Shown piece by piece: positions 55,509 to 64,000 of a DNA stretch of 64,000 nt. Source of the stretch: Antedon mediterranea (lineage: Eukaryota > Echinodermata > Crinoidea > Comatulida > Antedonidae); assembly GCF_964355755.1 (NCBI RefSeq), contig NC_092671.1, forward strand, positions 21,418,001-21,482,000, read 5' to 3'. Under the pieces are notes generated by a model that saw nothing but the letters and a program-made list of their open reading frames with translations, made no database searches and was not told the DNA's origin. The stretch's first letter is position 1. The number at the start of each line of letters is the position of its first letter. The position numbers were made by a program, and so were the translations under genes.

Positions 55509-58500
55509 AGCTTCAAATCGCATTTGGAGACGTTTTAGACCATTTTGTAATTTTCAAAAAAACTTGTTAACATAAAAACACCAAAGTTCTTAGAATAGCT
55601 TCAAATCGCATTTGGAGACGTTTTAGACCATTTTGTGCATTTCGATGAAACTTGGTTACACAAAAACATCAAAGTGCTTAAAATCACATTATAAACCGTT
55701 TTAGACCATTTGAGCATTTCGATAACACTTTTCACACAAAAACATCAAAGTTCACAATATAGCTTAATATCCTATTTAAAAACGTTTTAGACCATTTTGA
55801 GCATTTCGACAAAACTTTTTCACACAAAACACCAAAGTGCTTAGAATACCTTCAAATCGCATTTGGAGACGTTTTAGACAATTTTGTGATTTTCGAAAAA
55901 ACTTGTTAACATAAAAACACCAAAGTTTACAGAATAGCTTCAAATCGCATTTGGAGACGTTTTAGACAATTTTGTGATTTTCGAAAAAACTTGTTAACAT
56001 AAAAACACCAAAGTGCTTAGAATAGCTTCAAATCGCATTGGGAGACGTTTTAGACCATTTTGTGATTTTCGAAAAAACTTGTTAACATAAAAACACCAAA
56101 GTGCTTAGAATAGCTTCAAATCGCATTTGGAGACGTTTTAGACCATTTTGTGATTTTCGAAAAAACTTGTTAACATAAAAACGCCAAAGTTCTTAAAATA
56201 GCTTCAAATCGCATTTGGAGACGTTTTAGACCATTTTGTGATTTTCGAAAAAACTTGTTAACATAAAAACACCAAAGTGTTTAGAAAAGCTTCAAATCGC
56301 ATTTGGAGACGTTTTAGACCATTTTGGGATTTTTGAAAAAACTTGTTAACATAAAAACACCAAAGTGCTTAGAATAGCTTCAAATCGCATTTGGAGACGT
56401 TTTAGACCATTTTGTAATTTTCAAAAAAACTTGTTAACATAAAAACACCAAAGTTCTTAGAATAGCTTCAAATCGCATTTGGAGACGTTTTAGACCATTT
56501 TGTGCATTTCGATAAAACTTGGTTACACAAAAACATCAAAGTGCTTAAAATCACGTTATAAACCGTTTTAGACCATTTGAGCATTTCGATAACACTTTTC
56601 ACACAAAAACATCAAAGGGCACAATATAGCTTAATATCCTATTTAAAAACGTTTTAGACCATTTTGAGCATTTCGACAAAACTTTTTCACACAAAACACC
56701 AAAGTGCTTAGAATACCTTCAAATCGCATTTGGAGACGTTTTAGACAATTTTGTGATTTTCGAAAAAACTTAACATAAAAACATCAAAGTTTACAGAATA
56801 GCTTCAAATCGCTTTTGGAGACGTTTTAGACAATTTTGTGATTTTCGAAAAAACTTGTTAACATAAAAACACCAAAGTGCTTAGAATAGCTTCAAATCGC
56901 ATTGGGAGACGTTTTAGACCATTTTGTGATTTTCGAAAAAACTTGTTAACATAAAAACATCAAAGTGTACAGAATAGCTTCAAATCGCATTTGGAGACGT
57001 TTTAGACCATTTTGTGATTTTCGAAAAAACTTGTTAACATAAAAACACCAAAGTGCTTAGAATAGCTTCAAATCGCATTTGGAGACGTTTTAAACCATTT
57101 TGTGATTTTCGAAAAAACTTGTTAACATAAAAACACCAAAATGTTTAGAATAGCTTCAAATCGCATTTGGAGACGTTTTAGACCATTTTGTGATTTTCGA
57201 AAAAACTTGTTAACACAAAAACACCAAAGTGATTAGAATAGCTTCAAATCGCATTTGGAGACGTTTTAGACCATTTTGTGATTTTCGAAAAAACTTGTTA
57301 ACATAAAAACACCAAAGTGATTAGAATAGCTTCAAATCGCATTTGGAGACGTTTTAGACCATTTTGTGCATTTCGATGAAACTTGGTTACGCAAAAACAT
57401 CAAAGTGCTTAAAATCACATTATAAACCGTTTTAGACCATTTTGAGCATATGGATAACACTTTTTACACAAAACACCAAAGTGCTTAGAATAGCTTCAAA
57501 TCGCATTTGGAGACGTTTTAGACCATTTTGTGATTTTCGACAAAACTTTTTCACACAAAACACCAAAGTGCTTAGAATACCTTCAAATCGCATTTGGAGA
57601 CGTTTTAGACCATTTTGTGATTTTCGAAAAAACTTGTTAACATAAAAACATCAAAATGTTTAGAATAGCTTCAAATCACATTTGGAGACGTTTTAGACCA
57701 TTTTGTGATTTTCGAAAAAACTTGTTAACACAAAAACACCAAAGTGATTAGAATAGCTTCAAATCGCATTTGGAGACGTTTTAGACCAATTTGTGCATTT
57801 CGATGAAACTTGGTTACGCAAAAACATCAAAGTGCTTAAAATCACATTATAAACCGTTTTAGACCATTTTGAGCATATCGATAACACTTTTCACACAAAA
57901 ACATCAAAGAGCACAATATAGCTTAATATCTTATTTAAAAACGTTTTAGACCATTTTGAGCATTTCGACAAAACTTTTTCACACAAAACACCAAAGTGCT
58001 TAGAATAGCTTCAAATCGCATTTGGAGACGTTTTAGACCATTTTGTGATTTTCGAAAAAACTTGTTAACATAAAAACATCAAAGTGCTAAGAATAGCTTC
58101 AAATCGCATTTGGAGACATTTTAGACCAATTAGTGATTTTCGAAAAAACTTGGTTACACAAAAACATCAAAGTGGTTAAAATCACATTATAAACCGTTTT
58201 AGACCATTTTGAGCATTTCGATAACACTTTTCACACAAAAACATCAAAGTGCTTAGAATAGCTTCAAATCGCATTTGGAGACGTTTTAGACCATTTTGTG
58301 ATTTTCGAAAAAAACTTTTTAACATAAAAACACCAAACTTCTAAGAATAGCTTCAAATCGCATATGGAGACAATTTAGACCATTTTGTGATTTTCGAAAA
58401 AACTTGTTAACATAAAAACACCAAAGTGCTAAGAATAGCTTCAAATCGCATATGGAGACAATTTAGACCATTTTGTGATTTTCGAAAAAACTTGGTTACA

Positions 58501-61500
58501 CAAAAACATCAAAGTGGTTAAAATCACATTATAAACCGTTTTAGACCATTTTGAGCATTTCGATAACACTTTTCACACAAAAACATCAAAGTGCTTAGAA
58601 TAGCTTCAAATCGCATTTGGAGACGTTTTAGACCATTTTGTGATTTTCCAAAAAACTTGTTAACATAAAAACATCAAAGTGTACAGAATAGCTTCAAATC
58701 GCATTTGGAGACGTTTTAGACCATTTTGTGATTTTCGAAAAAACTTGTTAACATAAAAACACCAAAGTGCTTAGAATAGCTTCAAATCGCATTAGGAGAC
58801 GTTTTAGACCATTTTGTGATTTTCGAAAAAACTTGTTAACATAAAAACACCAAAGTGCTTAGAATAGCTTCAAATCGCATTTGGAGACGTTTAAGACCAT
58901 TTTGTGATTTTCGAAAAAACTTGTTAACATAAAAACACCAAAGTGCTTAGAATAGCTTCAAATCGCATTTGGAGACGTTTTAGACCAATTTGTGATTTTC
59001 GAAAAAACTTGGTTACACAAAAACATCAAAGTGGATAAAAGCACATTATAAACCGTTTTAGACCATTTTGAGCATTTCGATAACACATTTCACACAAAAA
59101 CATCAAAGAGCACAAAATAGCTTAATATCGTATTTAAAAACGTTTTAAACCATTTTGAGCATTTCGACAAAACTTTTTCACACAAAACACCAAAGTGTTT
59201 AGAAAAGCTTCAAATCGCATTTGGAGACGTTTTAGACCATTTTGGGATTTTCGAAAAAACTTGTTAACATAAAAACACCAAAGTGCTTAGAATAGCTTCA
59301 AATCGCATTTGAAGACGTTTTAGACCATTTTGTAATTTTCGAAAAAACTTGTTAACATAAAAACACCAAAATGTTTAGAATAGCTTCAAATCGCATTTGG
59401 AGACGTTTTAGACCATTTTGTGATTTTCGAAAAAACTTGTTAACACAAAAACACCAAAGTGATTAGAATAGCTTCAAATCGCATTTGGAGACGTTTTAGA
59501 CCATTTTGTGATTTTCGAAAAAACTTGTTAACATAAAAACACCAAAGTGATTAGAATAGCTTCAAATCGCATTTGGAGACGTTTTAGACCATTTTGTGCA
59601 TTTCGATGAAACTTGGTTACGCAAAAACATCAAAGTAATAATCACATTATAAACAGTTTTAGACCATTTTGAGCATATCGATAAAACTTTTTACACAAAA
59701 CACCAAAGTGCTTAGAATAGCTTCAAATCGCATTTGGAGACGTTTTAGACCATTTTGTGATTTTCGACAAAACTTTTTCACACAAAACACCAAAGTGCTT
59801 AGAATACCTTCAAATCGCATTTGGAGACGTTTTAGACCATTTTGTGATTTTCGAAAAAACTTGTTAACATAAAAACATCAAAGTGTACAGATTAGCTTCA
59901 AATCGCATTTGGAGACGTTTTAGACCATTTTGTGATTTTCGAAAAAACTTGTTAACATAAAAACACCAAAGTGCTTAGAATAGCTTCAAATCGCATTAGG
60001 AGACGTTTTAGACCATTTTGTTATTTTCGAAAAAACTTGTTAACATAAAAACACCAAAATGTTTAGAATAGCTTCAAATCGCATTTGGAGACGTTTTAGA
60101 CCATTTTGTGATTTTCGAAAAAACTTGTTAACATAAAAACACCAAAGTGCTTAGAATACCTTCAAATCGCATTTGGAGACGTTTTAGACCATTTTGTGAT
60201 TTTCCAAAAAACTTGTTAACATAAAAACATCAAAGTGTACAGAATAGCTTCAAATCGCATTTGGAGACGTTTTAGACCATTTTGTGATTTTCGAAAAAAC
60301 TTGTTAACATAAAAACACCAAAGTGCTTAGAATAGCTTCAAATCGCATTAGGAGACGTTTTAGACCATTTTGTGATTTTCGAAAAAACTTGTTAACATAA
60401 AAACACCAAAGTGCTTAGAATAGCTTCAAATCGCATTTGGAGACGTTTTAGACCATTTTGTGATTTTCGAAAAAACTTGTTAACATAAAAACACCAAAAT
60501 GTTTAGAATAGCTTCAAATCACATTTGGAGACGTTTTAGACCATTTTGTGATTTTCGAAAAAACTTGTTAACACAAAAACACCAAAGTGATTAGAATAGC
60601 TTCAAATCGCATTTGGAGACGTTTTAGACCAATTTGTGCATTTCGATGAAACTTGGTTACGCAAAAACATCAAAGTGCTTAAAATCACATTATAAACCGT
60701 TTTAGACCATTTTGAGCATATCGATAACACTTTTCACACAAAAACATCAAAGAGCACAATATAGCTTAATATCTTATTTAAAAACGTTTTAGACCATTTT
60801 GAGCATTTCGACAAAACTTTTTCACACAAAACACCAAAGTGCTTAGAATAGCTTCAAATCGCATTTGGAGACGTTTTAGACCATTTTGTGATTTTCGAAA
60901 AAACTTTTTCACACAAAACACCAAAGTGCTTAGAATACCTTCAAATCGCATTTGGAGACGTTTTAGACCATTTTGTGATTTTCGAAAAAACTTGTTAACA
61001 TAAAAACATCAAAGTGTACAGAATAGCTTCAAATCGCATTTGGAGACGTTTTAGACCATTTTGTGATTTTCGAAAAAACTTGTTAACATAAAAACACCAA
61101 AGTGCTTAGAATAGCTTCAAATCGCATTAGGAGACGTTTTAGACCATTTTGTGATTTTCGAAAAAACTTGTTAACACAAAAACACCAAAGTGCTTAGAAT
61201 AGCTTCAAATCGCATTTGGAGACGTTTTAGACCATTTTGTGATTTTCGAAAAAACTTGTTAATATAAAAACACCAAAGTACTTAGAATAGCTTCAAATCG
61301 CATTTGGAGACGTTTTAAACCATTTTGTGATTTTCGAAAAAACTTGTTAACATAAAAACACCAAAATGTTTAGAATAGCTTCAAATCGCATTTGGAGACG
61401 TTTTAGACCATTTTGTGATTTTCGAAAAAACTTGTTAACACAAAAACACCAAAGTGATTAGAATAGCTTCAAATCGCATTTGGAGACGTTTTAGACCATT

Positions 61501-64000
61501 TTGTGCATTTCGATGAAACTTGGTTACGGAAAAACATCAAAGTGCTTAAAATCACATTATAAACCGTTTTAGACCATTTTGAGCATTTCGATAACACATT
61601 TCACACAAAAACATCAAAGAGCACAAAATAGCTTAATATCGTATTTAAAAACGTTTTAAACCATTTTGAGCATTTCGACAAAACTTTTTCACACAAAACA
61701 CCAAAGTGTTTAGAAAAGCTTCAAATCGCATTTGGAGACGTTTTAGACCATTTTGGGATTTTCGAAAAAACTTGTTAACATAAAAACACCAAAGTGCTTA
61801 GAATACCTTCAAATCGCATTTGGAGACGTTTTAGACCATTTTGTAATTTTCGAAAAAACTTGTTAACATAAAAACACCAAAGTGCTAAGAATAGCTTCAA
61901 ATCGCATTTGGAGACGTTTTAGACCAATTTGTGATTTTCGAAAAAACTTGGTTACACAAAAACATCAAAGTGCTTAAAATCACATTATAAAACCGTTTTA
62001 GACCATTTTGAGCATTTCGATAACACTTTTCACACAAAAACATCAAAGAGCATAAAATAGGTTAATATCGTATTTAAAAACGTTTTAGACCATTTTGAGC
62101 ATTTCGACAAAACTTTTTCACACAAAACACCAAAGTGTACAGAATAGCTTAATATCGTATTTAAAAACGTTTTAGACCATTTTGTGATTTTCGAAAAAAC
62201 TTGTTAACATAAAAACACCAAAATGTTTAGAATAGCTTCAAATTGCATTTGGAGACGTTTTAGACCATTTTGTGATTTTCGAAAAAACTTGTTAACACAA
62301 AAACACCAAAGTGATTAGAATAGCTTCAAATCGCATTTGGAGACGTTTTAGACCATTTTGTGATTTTCGAAAAAACTTGTTAACATAAAAACACCAAAGT
62401 GATTAGAATAGCTTCAAATCGCATTTGGAGACGTTTTAGACCATTTTGTGCATTTCGATGAAACTTGGTTACGCAAAAACATCAATGTGCTTAAAATCAC
62501 ATTATAAACCGTTTTAGACCATTTTGAGCATATCCATAAAACTTTTTACACAAAACACCAAAGTGCTTAGAATAGCTTCAAATCGCATTTGGAGACGTTT
62601 TAGACCATTTTGTGATTTTCGACAAAACTTTTTCACACAAAACACCAAAGTGCTTAGAATACCTTCAAATCGCATTTGGAGACGTTTTAGACCATTTTGT
62701 GATTTTCGAAAAAACTTGTTAACATAAAAACATCAAAGTGTACAGAATAGCTTCAAATCGCATTTGGAGACGTTTTAGACCATTTTGTGATTTTCGAAAA
62801 AACTTGTTAACATAAGAACACCAAAGTGCTTAGAATAGCTTCAAATCGCATTAGGAGACGTTTTAGACCATTTTGTGATTTTCGAAAAAACTTGTTAACA
62901 TAAAAACACCAAAGTGCTTAGAATAGCTTCAAATCGCATTTGGAGACGTTTTAGACCATTTTGTGATTTTCGAAAAAACTTGTTAACATAAAAACACCAA
63001 AATGTTTAGAATAGCTTCAAATCGCATTTGGAGACGTTTTAGACCATTTTGTGATTTTCGAAAAAACTTGTTAACACAAAAACACCAAAGTGATTAGAAT
63101 AGCTTCAAATCGCATTTGGAGACGTTTTAGACCATTTTGTGCATTTCGATGAAACTTGGTTACGCAAAAACATCAAAGTGCTTAAAATCACATTATAAAC
63201 CGTTTTAGACCATTTTTAGCATATCGATAACACTTTTCACACAAAAACATCAAAGAGCACAATATAGCTTAATATCGTATTTAAAAACGTTTTAGACCAT
63301 TTTGAGCATTTCGACAAAACTTTTTCACACAAAACACCAAAGTGCTTAGAATAGCTTCAAATCGCATTTGGAGACGTTTTAGACCATTTTGTGATTTTCG
63401 AAAAAACTTGTTAACATAAAAACATCAAAGGGCTAAGAATAGCTTCAAATCGCATTTGGAGACATTTTAGACCAATTAGTGATTTTCGAAAAAACTTGGT
63501 TACACAAAAACATCAAAGTGGTTAAAATCACATTATAAACCGTTTTAGACCATTTTGAGCATTTCGATAACACTTTTTACACAAAAACATCAAAGTGCTT
63601 AGAATAGCTTCAAATCGCATTTGGAGACGTTTTAGACCATTTTGTGATTTTCGAAAAAAACTTTTTAACATAAAAACACCAAACTGCTAAGAATAGCTTC
63701 AAATCGCATATGGAGACAATTTAGACCATTTTGTGATTTTCGAAAAAACTTGTTAACATAAAAACACCAAAGTGCTTAGCATACCTTCAAATCGCATTTG
63801 GAGACATTTTAGACCATTTTGTGATTTTCGAAAAAACTTGTTAACATAAAAACATCAAAGTGCTAAGAATAGCTTCCAATCGCATTTGGAGACGTTTTAG
63901 ACCATTTTGTGATTTTCGAAAACAACTTGTTAACATAAAAACACCAAAGTGCTTAGAATAGCTTCAAATCGCATTTGGAGACGTTTTAGACCAATTTGTG
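55509..64000 (+). repeat. Satellite array, segment 4
   Basis: Satellite monomers continue from the third SINE to the right edge, where the window ends inside a class A monomer, so the array goes on. Only the four known classes are present. A private base change is visible in cataagaaca (G at 62816, where the matching units have A). No gene, RNA gene or other insertion is seen. Confidence 0.96.
56597..64000 (+). repeat. Repeat of the first 7,404 bases of the window (shift 56,596 bp)
   Basis: The stretch 56597-64000 matches 1-7404 at a constant shift of 56,596 bp, which equals 31,388 plus 25,208. From about 57731 on, it also matches 32523-38792. The variant catatggata at 856 and 57452 is shared only by these two and absent from the other versions (19573, 50961). 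Small differences exist: 4962 G against 61558 T, 62816 G against A, and an ataccttaaaatc variant near 987. Both copies are cut by the window edges, so the true repeat is longer. Confidence 0.88.

Larger units (their letters stand above)
53470..58493 (+). repeat. Higher-order block repeated 6,491 bp downstream, unit 2
   Basis: This is the copy of 46980-52002 and includes SINE copy 3. It differs at 57452, where it has G in catatggata and 50961 has C. That G is shared with 856 at the left end of the window, which links this copy to the 56,596-bp repeat. Confidence 0.85.

Noticed and set aside
1-64000. Telomeric repeats or rDNA
   Set aside because: No TTAGGG, TTAGG or similar short G-rich runs, and no rRNA-like sequence, were seen anywhere.

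Overview
This window is a eukaryotic satellite-DNA array from end to end. I see no protein-coding gene and no intact RNA gene. An AT-rich monomer of about 88 bp (about 32% GC by hand count of one monomer) is repeated head to tail on the + strand, roughly 700-750 times by length. At least four monomer classes interleave: class A (88 bp), class A' (about 87 bp, with a cacacaaaacacc 5' part), class B (78 bp, lacking about 10 bp in the middle) and class C (87 bp, with a tatttaaaaacg middle). All share a core around acgttttagaccatttt, followed by a tttcga or atcga motif.

The only non-satellite DNA is one short element of about 357 bp present three times (17273-17629, 48661-49017, 55152-55508). The copies read as identical and sit at the same point inside the same class A monomer. 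The element has a tRNA-like head with RNA polymerase III A and B boxes, a unique body and an (ATAA)n-type tail, so it is a tRNA-derived SINE. Part of its body resembles, from memory, the Nin-DC SINE domain known from cnidarians, molluscs and other marine invertebrates. That is the only taxonomic hint. The best guess is an invertebrate animal, and the locus is plausibly pericentromeric or another heterochromatic block.

Large-scale layout: above the monomer level the array is a mosaic of long, nearly identical direct duplications. About 1130-21960 recurs 31,388 bp downstream at about 32518-53348. About 46980-52002 recurs 6,491 bp downstream at about 53470-58493. The first 7,404 bases recur 56,596 bp downstream and fill the end of the window (56597-64000). 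The stretch 21961-32517, which the 31,388-bp duplication does not cover, is itself patched from shorter duplications: a 2,160-bp tandem pair, and copies of parts of 6-9.5 kb, 11.5-13.5 kb, 15.5-16.4 kb and 18.7-19.7 kb. This is the pattern expected from repeated unequal crossing-over or amplification of higher-order units. The SINE inserted once and was then carried along as the array expanded.

Nothing here works as an operon or pathway. Short open frames occur regularly because 87-bp monomers equal 29 codons, and I treat them as by-products of the repeat.
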